Notes: generated by a model not told the origin, from the sequence alone. DNA of 64,000 bases from Biomphalaria glabrata (GCF_947242115.1 NC_074716.1:44201139-44265138), one strand, 5' to 3'. Shown: positions 45,686-57,395, numbered from the stretch's first letter. Made by a program: numbers and translations.

Positions 45686-47833
45686 ATGGCCACTGCTAGA
45701 GAGGATAAAGACTTAGACCTTGGGGACTGGTTAGTCTCAAACTTAACTGGTAACGTCTGCCCGGGACTGGCATTAATAGATGTTGGAAAATTTACAATTC
45801 CTTGGCTTAATGAAAAGAGCGGAGGACTGCAACCAGGGCAGCCTGACACGCTCTTTATCGAAGCCTGGGCGAAACACAAGGAATATAAAGAAAGATCTGA
45901 CCTTACATGGGACAAAAATCGGAGCGAGTGGAAATGCAAATTTCGCAACTCATTAAATAGTTATATTAAAAAGCGAAAAACAATCATCAAACTTGAAGAT
46001 AAGTCTATTTTTGGCCACAAAGTGTATCAGTTTGATGAGGAGTTTTTCAAAAACAACTTTACTGTTATACCAAGTAGTGATATTAAATGTGTTAGCAACA
46101 CGTTTGAATCCCCTTCAGGCATAGCTATGCATCGCCCACTTGTCACAGAAGATTGTATTTTGAAACACACCAACATTCAGCCAGTCTTACAGGAAATCCT
46201 TCCCAATGATGAAATGACCGATGAATCCTGTTTGAGTTTGCCAAGCGAATACAATGAAAGCATCGCACAAGAAAATGGAAATGTTTTTACCAACCAAAAC
46301 GATTCTACAAGTGCGAAAAACAACTCGATGTCAATCTCCACATTACTTGATGTCGAATCAGTCTTACATGTATCAGTATCGTACGGCATTCCAGCTAGCT
46401 GTGTTAAAAATTATAGTTTAAAACTCGACAGGCCCGCCTGCAGGCTTTATTATCCCAGCTGTGAAAACAGAGGCGTGGAGAATTACTTCAACAATGATGT
46501 GGGACTTACGCCTCTAGAGATGCCTGGCCTTGACGATCTTCACGAGATTAACCCGAAGCAAAAGCAATCCATCATGACCGTTCTAAACAGGATGGATCGT
46601 GGATTTAACATTCGATATGATTCAGGGCACGTTTATGTAGAGAGAAGAGCTGACATCAAGATTTCAGTCACAAGTCACATCTATCAAAACTGCGAGCTGC
46701 CAAGAAGAAAATCCAGAAACCATTCACCACTGGAGGTTAAGGTGTTTGATTATCATGACTTTGAGAGTAGTTTGTCTCAGTTTAGAGACGGTTTGATCAA
46801 CACGCCTCCAAAGTCTGATATTATGTTTACATTTCCTTACAAATCATCGTCCGATAGAAGACTTTTGCTAAGTCCCGTTATGGTAACTGTTACGCATGTA
46901 AAAGCTTTCGGTGAATTGAACGCATTCATTTCTAAAAACGAGCTGCCGTCGCTAATCAAAACGTCTGATGAAGATCATCTTGATATATTGTTGGAAGGAT
47001 TAGACATCGCTGATAGTAATGATGGGAGACTTTGTTTTGACAGTAGCAATGCTGCCTTTCAAGCTGCTATTCATCAGCTTTCGGAAATCCCCGAAGCACT
47101 GATGACTGATTGGACAAGCACCGAAGAGCAAAGCGTTGTGGCCAGGCCCCTAGTTACCGAGCAACCAGTTATGATGATCACAGCTTTCTGTGGCCAACCG
47201 AATCAGTTAATAGATAAGAAATATGTCTCTGAAAAGAACTCCATTTGCCGAATTTTTTCAGGAACCCAAGAGACCCAGTTAATTGGGGACAACTTCGAAG
47301 GAGCTAATCATGTAGTCTTGCCACTTCCGTCTGAGGTAGACCCGTCAGTGTACAGCAAGTCGGAAAAAATTAACAAAATCTTAAAGAAATTACGACGGGG
47401 CGTGCACGTGATGTATTGTGGTGGCAATATCTACGTAGAAAGACGCTGCAATGTCGAAGTATTTTGGACAGACGGTGTGTCTGAGTCTTTCGCTTTGCCA
47501 AGGAGAAAGTATGAGGACCAAGACAGCAACTTCTTGGAATTGTTTAATTTCGACGCGTTTAAGGCATCACTCGCAGCCTTTAAAGACTGCCCAAGTGGTA
47601 CCTTGCCTGCGTTCGGGTTCAAACTGACCATAGGAGGCAGCATCCACCCTGAGCGGCCGTATCCTATGTTGAACATACTGCTACAAGTCTCTGTCTGTCA
47701 TCTGTTAGCCCTTCAAGAGATCCGCCGGATTTTTGGAAACCAAGTGGAGGACTTCCAACCTCTGCTGTCGGCCCCGGACTCAATAGACCGCATCGTGCAG
47801 TTTCTCAAATCTTTGACTGTAACGGCAAGTTGA
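45686..47833 (+). CDS. IRF-like transcription factor with two IRF-association domains (copy A)
   Basis: Encodes 715 residues in one uninterrupted exon. Residues 10-125 form an IRF DNA-binding domain with five tryptophans (W15, W40, W61, W75, W82), CPGLALID, FTIPW, EAWAKHKEY and the recognition helix WKCKFRNSLNS. IRF1-type contacts are R-C..N-S; here the Cys is Asn (R87, N88, N91, S92). Residues 226-410 are a first IRF-association domain (RMDRGFNIRYDSGHVYVERR, FDYHDFESSLSQF). Residues 495-680 are a second, more canonical one (CRIFSG, LRRGVHVMYCGGNIYVERRC, FNFDAFKASLAAF). The described IRFs I know have one such domain. It would act in the nucleus on GAAA-type elements, possibly in innate immunity. 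The start is the ATG 10 nt after acceptor TTTATTTACAG at 45675; the 44 upstream in-frame codons are intron. AATAAA at 47873 implies a very short 3' UTR. Paralogue of copy B, same strand, 14 kb away. Confidence 0.93.
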   Translation: MATAREDKDLDLGDWLVSNLTGNVCPGLALIDVGKFTIPWLNEKSGGLQPGQPDTLFIEAWAKHKEYKERSDLTWDKNRSEWKCKFRNSLNSYIKKRKTIIKLEDKSIFGHKVYQFDEEFFKNNFTVIPSSDIKCVSNTFESPSGIAMHRPLVTEDCILKHTNIQPVLQEILPNDEMTDESCLSLPSEYNESIAQENGNVFTNQNDSTSAKNNSMSISTLLDVESVLHVSVSYGIPASCVKNYSLKLDRPACRLYYPSCENRGVENYFNNDVGLTPLEMPGLDDLHEINPKQKQSIMTVLNRMDRGFNIRYDSGHVYVERRADIKISVTSHIYQNCELPRRKSRNHSPLEVKVFDYHDFESSLSQFRDGLINTPPKSDIMFTFPYKSSSDRRLLLSPVMVTVTHVKAFGELNAFISKNELPSLIKTSDEDHLDILLEGLDIADSNDGRLCFDSSNAAFQAAIHQLSEIPEALMTDWTSTEEQSVVARPLVTEQPVMMITAFCGQPNQLIDKKYVSEKNSICRIFSGTQETQLIGDNFEGANHVVLPLPSEVDPSVYSKSEKINKILKKLRRGVHVMYCGGNIYVERRCNVEVFWTDGVSESFALPRRKYEDQDSNFLELFNFDAFKASLAAFKDCPSGTLPAFGFKLTIGGSIHPERPYPMLNILLQVSVCHLLALQEIRRIFGNQVEDFQPLLSAPDSIDRIVQFLKSLTVTAS

Positions 47834-47872
47834 CTTATATGTGTTTGTGCTTTGGTGAATGTGATCATTGAA

Positions 47873-47884
47873 AATAAAAATAAA
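47873..47884 (+). promoter_or_regulatory. Polyadenylation signals (IRF copy A)
   Basis: Two overlapping AATAAA words, 40 and 46 bp after the stop codon. Confidence 0.6.
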
Positions 47885-48062
47885 AAAAAACGATTTGATT
47901 CTTCTGTCACAGAACATCACATGCATTCTTTAACTCGTGTAATAATAGTTTGAAATTTTGCGTAACATCTTATGTTTACAGTAGTTCAAAAAAAGAAAAT
48001 CCTATGCATTCCAACATTTTTACTTTGTTTATTGAAAGCAATGTCTTTATTATTTGCTTGCT

Positions 48063-48290
48063 CACATTTGTACCAATGAGATATTAGTGAAGACGATCTC
48101 TATGTAAGGCCGATAAGAGGTCAGTGTAAAGGGAGCTAAAACATAGAGGATGCATATTCTATTATTGACATAAACAAGGTTAAATAACATTTTAGTTTTA
48201 TGTTCTTATTTGATTTATAGAAATTTCTTAATGAACCCTAATACTTTGTTTGATTTTTTGATAGTCTCATCAATATAGGGATTCCATGAA
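48063..48290 (-). mobile_element. LINE fragment (RT region)
   Basis: Matches the family at 11705-12378 (ATGCATATTCTATTATTG, TTATGTTCTTATTTGATTTA, CCTAATACTTTGTTTGATTT, AGGGATTCCATGAAAGTT). Its left 75 bp are repeated at 48855-48930. Confidence 0.75.
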
Positions 48291-48610
48291 AGTTGTCAAA
48301 ACTCATTTTCTCTCTAATATATGTATGTGTCATGCTAAATGTACCCAAGTCCTGGGCAATACCATAATGACACATACAAGGACAAAATAAGATTCAGAAT
48401 GCCACTTTACCGACATAAAACATGTTTAATTACATTATTTGCACTATAATACAGAAAAAAAGTTAGAGTCTACACTTAGATGATATATATCCAAAAAAAA
48501 AGTCCAACTGTCCTGGACTAGGAACAAAAACACACTGCCTTATCATGAGTTACATTGTTCAACAAAACATCTCACCAAATAAAAACAACCCAAAACAATA
48601 ACAGTTTTGA
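48291..48610. other. Unclassified insert between LINE fragments
   Basis: Sequence between two pieces of the same LINE family, AT-rich, no gene. May be an insertion but no target duplication was seen. Confidence 0.4.
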
Positions 48611-48960
48611 AATCAACAACCTGAATTGCCCCCCTTCTCCCTAAAGTAAACAGGAGACCCAGGCTGTCCAGAACTCAGTCCTGACAAAAGTTTTTCATTT
48701 ATTATAAGACCTAGGTATTTTGCGTTTTTAGTCTGTGTTAGTGGCTTACCATGAATAAGATAAGTGGAATTAATTTGGTTTAGTTTTTTTCTTTTTGTTA
48801 CTCTTAATAACTGATATTTTTCTGGGTGGAAAGACATGCTCCAATTTGATTCAAATTTGTACCAATTAGATATTAGTGAAGACGTTCTCTGTAAGGCCGA
48901 TAAGAGGTCAGTGTAAAGGGAGCTAAAAATAAGTCTCTACTTGTTCTGGGAATACCCGTA
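48611..48960 (-). mobile_element. LINE fragment (RT palm to thumb)
   Basis: The minus strand encodes MSFHPEKYQLLRVTKRKKLN, INSTYLIHGKPLTQTKNAKY and LGLIINEKLL, the stretch after the catalytic box in CR1/Jockey-type reverse transcriptases (W-M-x-FxxxKCxxLxIT...YLGVxI). Same family as 11705-12378 and continuing it upstream. Confidence 0.85.
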
Positions 48961-49500
48961 GTCCATGCCCTTCTAAGACTAAGACTAAGACTTAAGACTA
49001 AGACTAAGACTAAGACTGCTTTATTGATCCTTACGGAAATTTGTTGTGATTACAAGGACTCGTTTCTCATATAAAGACAACACAACAGAAACATACATAT
49101 AAATACAACAGACAACATGAAGAGTTCATTCAGCGACTACACACAGGTATCTTGGTGCATTTCATGTTCCCTGATCAATGCGCTCTGGCGATGCTGTAAC
49201 TAAACCTCATCTTGTTTTGTTTTATTGTTTTATTCAATCTTTTTTTTTCAAATTTTCCTTTAAAAGGAATATTATTACGTCCTAGTTCAAACCTCCTGCG
49301 AGAAGGCTGTGGAAGGACTTGGCATGGTTCAACCTCAGACTCATTGTGACGACAGTCCAAAGCGCATACCTTATAACCAGGCAGTAATAGTTGCTAAAAT
49401 ATCTTTTCAGAATTTTAATTTCCTGCAGATCAAAGAGAGGTGTTAAAACATTTTTAAAAAAAGTAGTCTTTTTGTGTCGAGTATATGTGTACGACCTTTG
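48961..49500. other. Intergenic with (AAGACT)n tract
   Basis: ACTAAG/AAGACT hexamers repeat at 48977-49018, directly before a GCTTTATTGATCCTTACGGAAATTTGTTGTG-like motif that is a common 3' end of old mobile elements. No gene seen. Confidence 0.45.
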
Positions 49501-49519
49501 ACCAATAGTGAAATCACAA

Positions 49520-49765
49520 GATTAAAAAAAAAAAAAAAAAAACCAACAACTCAGATACGACTGGACATCTTTTAATTTTTTTTTTACCGGAAAACAAAAA
49601 AACTAAAAAAAAAAAAAAATCATTTACACACAATGTTAAAACGTAACATGAAAAAAAAAGTAAAAAAAAACAAACAAACAGACAAAAAAGAGATAGCTCG
49701 CAAATAAAAAAAAAAAAAGATAAAAAAAAAAAAAAGATAAAAAAAAAACAAAAAAAAAAACAAAC
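49520..49765. repeat. Poly(A)-rich low-complexity tract
   Basis: Several A runs of 8-20 bp separated by short words. The Phe-rich minus-strand ORF here is spurious. Confidence 0.9.
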
Positions 49766-50285
49766 AAACAATAAAAATACAATTTCCAGGCTATCGATAC
49801 CTCCTTTATACAACTTATAGAACGAATGTTAGATTAAAAAACAATCGAAGATGGTTTACCTCCCCTTTCCATTTCCCTCCTGGTTAAGTGAATGTATAGA
49901 TCTACTACACTTTATAATATTCCAATGATAAGCTTTTAGATCTAGACTAGAAGACGATGCGCACAATTTTCCTGCATATTAATTTATTAAGCTCTCCAAC
50001 ACAGAGCTATATATATATTATACATAGATATATAGCCAATGTCTGTAGTCTAATTGGTCTTATGCCTATATGTAGACTTGAATTCGGAAACAAATGCTTA
50101 TCCGATCGATATATACAAAATTCTTCCAGCTGTGGGGGAAGTCGCCTTGAATGTTGGAAAATCGCTATTTTTTGTCTTAAAAAAATAATGATCTTTAGTT
50201 TTTAAAGTTTAAAAATAATCCAATCCCATTTTGCGGATTTTAAATAGAAGGGGATATTAGCCTGCTCACAGAACAGGGGACTAAT
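49766..50285. other. Intergenic, no gene recognised
   Basis: AT-rich. A stretch near 49984-50190 resembles 1225-1450 (AGACTTGAATTCGGAAACAAATGCTTATCC and CCTTATTC-like words), suggesting a shared old repeat. Confidence 0.4.
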
Positions 50286-50289
50286 TCAA

Positions 50290-50485
50290 ATTATACCACC
50301 ACATGTCAAGTACGATTTCTTTCCCTTGTTCAAGATACCAAAGTAATTTTACTAACTATTTATTTTATTGATTCTTGCGTTGTCAGTTAAAAGAAATACT
50401 TGTGTTGTGCAACTTAATTTGAAATAACTTGTACAAACGTTTTACTAGACAAAGTTGATATAAGCTTTGTAATAAAAAATGGCGC
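50290..50485 (-). repeat. Family R copy
   Basis: Reverse-sense family words: GATTTCTTTCCCTTGTTCAA, ATTGATTCTTGCGTTGTCAG, ATAACTTGTACAAACGTTTT, AGACAAAGTTGATATAAGCT and TTGTAATAAAA. Confidence 0.75.
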
Positions 50486-50559
50486 ACACCGTTTTTGTTT
50501 GTTTGTTGTTTTTTTTTTAAATAGTTTTACATGTTTTATATGTTCCTCTGAAGCCATAG

Positions 50560-50732
50560 TTGATCTACACCCTAGTCAATCAAACCCAGCAGGACGATGG
50601 GATATGACTGGGCAAGGTATGCACCCAGGACCATCGCGACGATCGAAGTCCAGCGTGCGCACCGCGTCACAAGGCAGCCATACACCTCCATCTCAAGAAA
50701 CAGCATCTAATGCGGCCGTGTTCAAAATATAA
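50560..50732 (+). CDS. Possible terminal exon of an unidentified gene
   Basis: A GC-rich open stretch in AT-rich surroundings encodes DLHPSQSNPAGRWDMTGQGM and HPGPSRRSKSSVRTASQGSH then TPPSQETASNAAVFKI and TAA at 50730-50732. A CATAG acceptor-like AG precedes it near 50562. Composition suggests real coding DNA such as a Ser/Thr-rich cytoplasmic tail, but no family is recognised and no partner exon was found. Confidence 0.3.
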
Positions 50733-50739
50733 GACGAAA

Positions 50740-52969
50740 GCTAAATTTAGTTTTAAGAAAATTATATTTTAGAAAATTATAATGGTCAAACCAGAGTTTT
50801 CACTTTATGGCCAATAAGGTTTCATTTTTTTTTACTCCAAATATATATAAATTGTAATATTTTTTTTTTGGAAAATCTGAATAGCCATTTCCGACGTGAG
50901 TATCGACCCAGATCCCAAAGTGAGTTTGCAAGTTAATAGGAGGAATGTTTTAGGAAATATCTGTCATCTTGGAAAAATGAAAAGTTGTAACTGGTGATAA
51001 CTGTGACCTAGAATTAGGATAGGTCATAAGACCAGTGACTGTACTGGCAAGTTAGTCTAGTGATATTTTGTGGTCCCAAATTATACTACCCAGGCTATTC
51101 ATTATAACCTCTAGATATATAACTTACTGAGACGTACAAGTAATAACTTTGAGATTTCAGTACAACTAATAAAGAGTTTATTAAGGAACAAAAGAAAAAG
51201 ATCATTAAAAGAAAATGGGCATAAAGGCCAACAAAGGAAAGTCAAATAAGGAAAAAAAAAATCAAAATAGTAGGGCCGGTTCAGTTCAACATAATCAAAG
51301 AACTGCCATCACAGAGGCACAATAGTGTCTCAGCTCAAAACAAACAATGGATTACAATAATATAATACAGGTCCTAACAGTCAAATGACCGTCATCCATG
51401 AGACTCACAACTGTCTCGTATCAAGACAAAAGTTTGTCTTTTACATACTATACGACCCAAATCTGGTCTTTATAAAAAAAAAAACACATACAGGAAAGGA
51501 TAAGAGACTAAGTAGACATAATATTCACATCAACCAACTTATTAACAACAAATAAATAAAGTCTACTTAGCTCGTTATTGAAAGATACATTCCCATAAAG
51601 CGGCACACTCCTCTTGATTAACACAGTCACAGCAGAACAACAAAACTATTATATAAACATTATGGAGATTTAGTTCACAATAATGTACAGTGGTCAACTC
51701 AAAGACTCTAAGAGGAAGTGGCAATTGTACACAGTTAACATGGACTTAAATTAAGTAATAAAGGGGACTAACTCTAATAAAAAAATAAAGGTAGCCACCC
51801 TTACTGTCCCTCTTGTCACAATAACATACACCTTCTTAATGCACATAATAGCACAAAATTAAAGATTTACAAAGCTGTTTATACACCCTGCAACTCCTCT
51901 CCTCTCATACGTCCATTACTCTTCTCTATTATAGAACACATCCTCTCCCAAAAATAAAACCCATAAGCGAACAATTACGAAGATTTTAATAGTTAGATCT
52001 GAGTTGGCCACCTTAAGACGTACGAGCTAACAGTAGAGCACTGTACGACTTCAAGAGGCGCACTATGCCACACCAGATAACACAATAAAAAACGCATGCC
52101 TGCCTTTAAAACAATAACAATTAACGATTTTTTAAAAATATTTCAACAGAAATATAACTCATTAGCTTTTAGGATGCTTAAAATATTTTTATCTATGACA
52201 TTGTAAAAGAAAGAAAGAAAGACAAATACGCATTCCTTGAGATCGCCATTCACAAGATCATAGGACCAACGAATTTAGAGCTACACCACGAAAAATAAAG
52301 CAACATAAACTAACTTACCCAATACTGGAGCAAGAAAACCACGACAGAGAACTCCATCTCAAGGCAAAAGCAAGCAGAGCAATGACACCAATATATCGCG
52401 TCCTTAGAAACTAAATCCAAACCATTATTGAGGATATGATAAATGCTTAGCAGAGAGATTATAGTTAAACCATAGACATAAATACGCTTATGTCTATGAG
52501 TTTAACAAAAAGAGTTATTTACTCTTCTCAGTAGAGTTAATTATTTTTGTATTTGAAACTGCTAGCAGAGTTCATAGATATTTATTCGTTTGAAAATTCG
52601 ACACTAGATAAATATGAAAAACGTAAAAGCTACTTAAAAAAACAAAAACAAAAAAACAACAAAGCTTATAATTCAGCGTAGTTGTATTAATTTGTTTACA
52701 TCAGTCATGTAACTAAATTTGTAATAGATCTAGACTAACACTAAAACATCTGTGTGATTAGAATTATTTTTACCAATTGTATTTGTTTTGTGCAATTTCA
52801 TGCTTTAATGTTCTCAATGCACGCTATGATCCTATCACTTGTCTGGACCAGTTGGAAAGGAGGGGCTGGAAAATGAAAGAGTTATCTGGTTGATCGTTTT
52901 TAAATGCCTTTATATAAAAAAAGATGAACCACCTGAATTAGAACTTCAGAAAGCTACCTCAAGCCAATA
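50740..52969. other. Intergenic, no gene recognised
   Basis: Long AT-rich stretch without ORFs or a recognised repeat. Words near 51340-51980 (CATCCATGAGACTCACAACT, GTCCCTCTTGTCACAATAAC) look like decayed repeat DNA I cannot place. Confidence 0.4.
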
Positions 52970-53204
52970 CACTAACCCAGTGGCGTAGCTAGAGTATATG
53001 ATGCCTGGTGCGGTACCTCATCTTGATGCCCCCCCCCCAAAAAAAAAAATAAAAAATAACTAATTAATAACATTGCAAAACCTTACTTTTTTTTTCAAAA
53101 TAATATGTATTCATTAATCAAATATTGTTAATTCTTTCATGACCTTAATGACCTTTCATGACCGCAGCATTATCACAGCCTTGACCCCTGCAGTACATTA
53201 TGTC

Positions 53205-54043
53205 TTAGCCATCCAAACGCAATTTCTCTAGAATCATCTCAGCGATTCCAGCAGCATGCTTGTCCTTTGTGTCGATGAAGTCAACAAGAGACTCAAGAAC
53301 CTGCACCCCGTCATTATCCATGACAACATACCGTAAAATTTGGGAAATTTGATCCAGCTTTGAGATGTCAGGAGTACTGTCAAAAATAATAGAGAAATAT
53401 TTGGCTTGTTTTACTTGCTGTATGATTTTTTTTTTTAGCGTGATCCCCCAATATTGTAATAAATTCATTTTGTATATGTGGAGACATGTATGTATTCGGT
53501 ATGGAACAAAGGTTAGTTCGAAGCACATGCTCCCTCAAGAGTGGATCGTACTTTGATAGTAATTTTACTAACTCTCCAGGTTTTCGTCTCTTGTATAATC
53601 AAATCTTGGGCCTTGTTGTCAATATTGTTCCCTACTCTCAGGCAAACTTCAAGTTCCCTCCAAGCAAGCGATGACTGAATGTGAGCTCTGCTGGTCTCAT
53701 GTTTTTCTATTTTCGGGGATAACCTCCACCACTCATTGAATCCATCTTTGGATTTAAATGAAGATTTGGTACTTGATCTTGTTGAGAAGAGTGTGCAGGG
53801 GACGCAAAATAAGAATTCTTTTTTTTTTTGGCGAATAACACATCCACTTTCTAAGAACTTTCTCGCCGTTTGACATTTGCCGGAAAAACCAAGCCTTTGA
53901 AAGCTTTCTAGCCTTTCCTTTTGCTGATTCTTGATGTCTATACGCCTCTCTGAATTGACTGTCCATACGCTGAACTGTTTCAGATCCTTGAGTGAAAAGG
54001 TGTATGCGAATATTATCTGTGATGACATCAGGCCAATCTCCAA
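53205..54043 (-). pseudogene. hAT transposase remnant (TTF zinc finger and DUF4371-like)
   Basis: Reading on the minus strand, the N-terminal part (54043 down to about 53640) has RRIDIKNQQKERLESFQRLG-type sequence, then FLFCVPCTLFSTRSS and GFNEWWRLSPKIEKHETSRA, a TTF-type zinc-finger region. The next part in another frame (to 53205) has LLQYWGITLKKKIIQQVKQA, KYFSIIFDSTPDISKLDQIS and ILRYVVMDNDG, the DUF4371/RNase H-like start with the catalytic D in FDSTPD. A frame change lies near 53520-53640. The C-terminal half, including the second catalytic region and dimerisation domain, is missing, so it cannot encode active transposase. Confidence 0.9.
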
Positions 54044-54353
54044 TGTCGTTCAGTCTAGAGTTTATTATCCTGCTTTCTGTATTGTTTACACTGTCTGATG
54101 GTTCAGCTTCTTCAGGTATGAATTTTTGAGGACATGCTTGTGTGCTGTCCTTTAGTCTCTAGAACCTGCGGTATTGAAGTATTTTCTTCTTTTCACGATG
54201 TCGGCCTCATCATTTTTTTTTCTGGATTCAATGATAACCGTCTCATCTTGCTTTGTTGCTTTTAATTGTTCAGTTAATTCATACCCATTAACAGCTCGCC
54301 TATAGTCGGTGGACTCTGGCAATGATGTGACTTGAAATTGTCTCGATGCTTCT

Positions 54354-56018
54354 TTAGACTTAAGAAATTAAAGAAACGCACCTCACTGCGGTCAAAGAAA
54401 CTGCTTTATGCGGATGACATTGTCCTCTGGTCAACCGGGAATAAAGCCGACCAAATACAGGCGTCATTACAAGCAGACCTCCAAACCATCTCCTCGTATT
54501 GCGACAAATGACAGATTCAGATAAACGTTGCCAAAACGACCTGGTCCCTGTTCAGCCTAGGGATCGATATTCTTAAGGCTCTATTTGAGCTTCAACTCAG
54601 TGGGCTGCGACTCCAACGTGAAAACACGCCAAATATCTAGGGGTAACCCTGGATAGAAACTTGTCAATGCTCCAGCACGTCCAGGAAGTTGAATGAAAAG
54701 CCTCGGAGAAGTTAGCGTTACTAAAAAAGCTGGCCAGCACAAAGTGAGGTGTCAAAGCTTACATGCTACGCACATTGTACTTAGGGGCAGTCAGATCACA
54801 AATTGAGTACATCTCAAGTATATGCTAGTAAAACTGCCATCGAATCACTCGACTGAGTATAATCACAGGCACTAAGGTTCATTTGTGGCACTGTAACGAC
54901 TGGCCGAAGGATTGTATTAATAAGTTGATAAATTCATATGAAGTGAAGAAAGAAACATCTCTCTGTATTTTCTTAAAACTTCTTTAATAATACTTCTTCA
55001 ACTTTCACATCAAATTAACTTCTCAATTCAATAATTCAATAACAACTTGACTTATACTTCATAAATAAAATTAAAGATACATAAAACTTCAGTTAGTATA
55101 ACTTCAACTTCAACTAATAAAACTTTAACTAATAAACCTGCTAATATCACAAAACTTGAATAAACCTTTACTAAGAGAAGATTAATCGAGGACCATCGCT
55201 CTACAAGAACTACTACTATGCGAGGACCCCGTCTAACTGACTTTCCCCTAATTTATACTTTCTTTGATCGTACGTTCCAGAATCATGGAACTTTCTCAGA
55301 TAATTATTTTAGTAACTTTGACCTTCTAGAAGCTGACGTGTGCTATTTTTTCCCCTTAACCTCTTTCTTTGATTGGATATCTAAAATTAACTTGTTTACG
55401 CTGGACACTTGCACTGGTTTGAACTCGCTTCTAGAAACTGGTCGAAATAGGTCACAGACTCGACTCGTGACAGGCACCTTTCGGACAAGCCCAACAAACG
55501 CTGCTGAAATCTTAACAAACGTGGCCCCTTTACATTTAAGGAGGGAGAGGGCGGTACTTACAGCCTATGAGCGCTATAAAAGGGGCGACTCTAGGCTACC
55601 CACCTCAATATTAGTGCGACAGTGGAGAGAGAGGAAAAGCATAAAATGCGATCGTTCCTCCACATTGCGGCCAATTGGTCAAAATCAGCTGGGCTATCCA
55701 CTGACAGAATCCCAATTAGAACAATTAGTACTTGCCCTCCGTGGAGGTGAAGTCGGCCCCACAAATAAGCATGTCCCTTATAGGGCAAGAGGGAGCCACC
55801 AAGAGGCGATTAACACCTGCCATACTCCAAAACTTGGCATCAGCTACACTAAAGTCCTACCCATCAGATGCCATTTTCTGCTATACCGATGGGTCGGTAA
55901 TGAGGGACCCCGATAGATCTGGGTATAGGGCCCTTAAAGTCTACCCAGACCGGACAGAACCAGAGATGCCGATTGCTCCGTCTGAGCTTAAAAGGGTTTT
56001 GAGTCGCCAGCCAGACTA
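54354..56018 (+). mobile_element. LINE with RNase H (I/Nimb/Jockey-like), nested in hAT
   Basis: Starts in the reverse-transcriptase palm with the catalytic box LLYADDIVLW, then NKADQIQASLQADLQTISSY and ALRFICGT. After the inserted LTR it continues TGTFRTSPTNAAEILTNVAP, LHLRRERAVLTAYERYKR and an RNase H start FCYTDGSVMRDPDRSGY. It has a stop after SSYCDK and several frame changes. 5'-truncated. Ends near 56018, after which hAT sequence resumes. Confidence 0.85.
54892..55472. mobile_element. Solo LTR, 581 bp, nested in LINE
   Basis: TG...CA ends with short inverted termini (TGTAACGA at the left, TCGTGACA at the right). It is flanked by the 5-bp duplication GGCAC (54887-54891 and 55473-55477). 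No internal retrotransposon genes, so it is a solitary LTR; family not assigned. The LINE coding sense resumes directly across it. The youngest layer of the nest by position. Confidence 0.85.
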
Positions 56019-56639
56019 GTCAGTCTTGAGCATTGTTCATCATTTTGTTTACGTTACGGTTTTACAATTAATTAGTTAGTTAAAAAAAAAAACTCGTAGA
56101 AAACAAATTTTAGTTATTTTAAAATATTGACATTACAATAGAATTATTTCCAAAATTAAACTATAAAGAATCATAAAGAAATGAATAAACTAAGGCAATT
56201 ATTTAGAGCTAGAGTTTAGAAATATATTTGTAAAGTCAATATCTAGATTAAACCAATGGACTAAACAATGAAGTTAAAAAAAGGTTGGCCTATCTTCTTC
56301 TTTTTATTACAGAGCATTGATCCGTGTACCGTGTGTCCGAAATAAATCTAGTAAATTAGATTCAAACTGTTCTATAGATTACATTGTATGGAAGAAATAG
56401 TCAAGGAGATGAAACAAAATAGCGACATGACTAGTTTATAAATCGTTAGTTAATGTTTAAAATACAGTAGTTTAAGTTTGTTCGTGTCCATACAATTAGT
56501 CGTTTTCACTTAAAAGCTCAGGGAAATAGGAAATTAATACACACTGGGGGAATTTTGGGGCCCATCTCCACTTGGTGCCCTGTGCGGCCCGCACCACCCG
56601 CACATTGGTAGCTACGCCACTGCACTAACCACATTTCTT

Positions 56640-56865
56640 TCCTTTGTTCGAGATACCAAACAAAAATAACAAACTACCAACAGTCAATTAACTAAGTGGT
56701 TAGTATTTTTGTTTATTGATTCTTGTTGTCAGGTAAAAGAAATAAATGTGCAAAATTTCAACCTGATCCGTGATTGGGAGTCGTAGAAATAACGTGTACA
56801 GTGAACAAACAGTTTACCAGACAAATAGACAAAGCTAATATAAGCTTTATAAAAAACAACAACAA
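56640..56865 (-). repeat. Family R copy
   Basis: Starts just outside the hAT right duplication: TTCGAGATACCAAACAAAAA, AATAAATGTGCAAAATTTCA, ACCTGATCCGTGATTGGGAG, AATAACGTGTACAGTG, CAGACAAATAGACAAAGCTA and ATATAAGCTTTATAAAAAAC. Confidence 0.8.
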
Positions 56866-57395
56866 ACAAACATATTTCATCACTGAGCCTGTCTCTTTAT
56901 AAATTTCGCGAATTATTGACCAATTAGTCTCATATTGAAAGTTTTGGGGATTTACCTTCTGAAATGATTACTTTCCTCTCAAAACCTCAACCAGAATGTG
57001 GAAAAAAAACACACCTTTGAATTGATCTTCTTACTAAGGCAGAAAGGTTCTACTTAGAGGAGGAAACGGCCTACCGTAATTAGTTTTTTTAAAATAATTT
57101 AGTAATAATGCCGTTTTTAATTGATAAATACTAAAATGTAAAATAACTACATTGCAAATGTGGCCAGTTTTTTTTAAAGAAAGACCAACTTTGTATCCCT
57201 CTTGTAAGCATTTAATGATTTGGACATTTGTATCTACAAACAAAATCATAATTATGGTGGAATAAGGCTTTAAATAAAATATATAGATCTAGAGGAGATC
57301 TACAGTAGATAAACCCCTCCTGTTTGGTTATATATATTGAGATTTTATTTACTTTTTTGTGTCTGCTTTTGCCAAGATATATTTTTCCCACTTGG
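56866..57395. other. Intergenic, no gene recognised
   Basis: AT-rich; nothing recognised. Confidence 0.4.

Larger units (their letters stand above)
52978..56622 (-). mobile_element. hAT transposon, 3645 bp, both ends and 8-bp duplication present
   Basis: Ends CAGTGGCGTAGCTA and its exact inverse at 56609-56622, flanked by the 8-bp duplication CACTAACC at 52970-52977 and 56623-56630. It carries a broken minus-strand transposase at 53205-54043. Its length is inflated by a LINE inserted at about 54354-56018, which is itself split by a solo LTR. Without these the element is about 2 kb. Relatives: 4244-5840 and the MITE at 27680. Confidence 0.95.

Noticed and set aside
49514-49813. 99-codon Phe-rich minus-strand ORF as a membrane protein
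   Set aside because: Produced by poly(A) runs on the opposite strand.
55218-55916. 232-codon ORF as a host gene
   Set aside because: It begins inside the solo LTR and runs into LINE sequence; a chance frame across two mobile elements.
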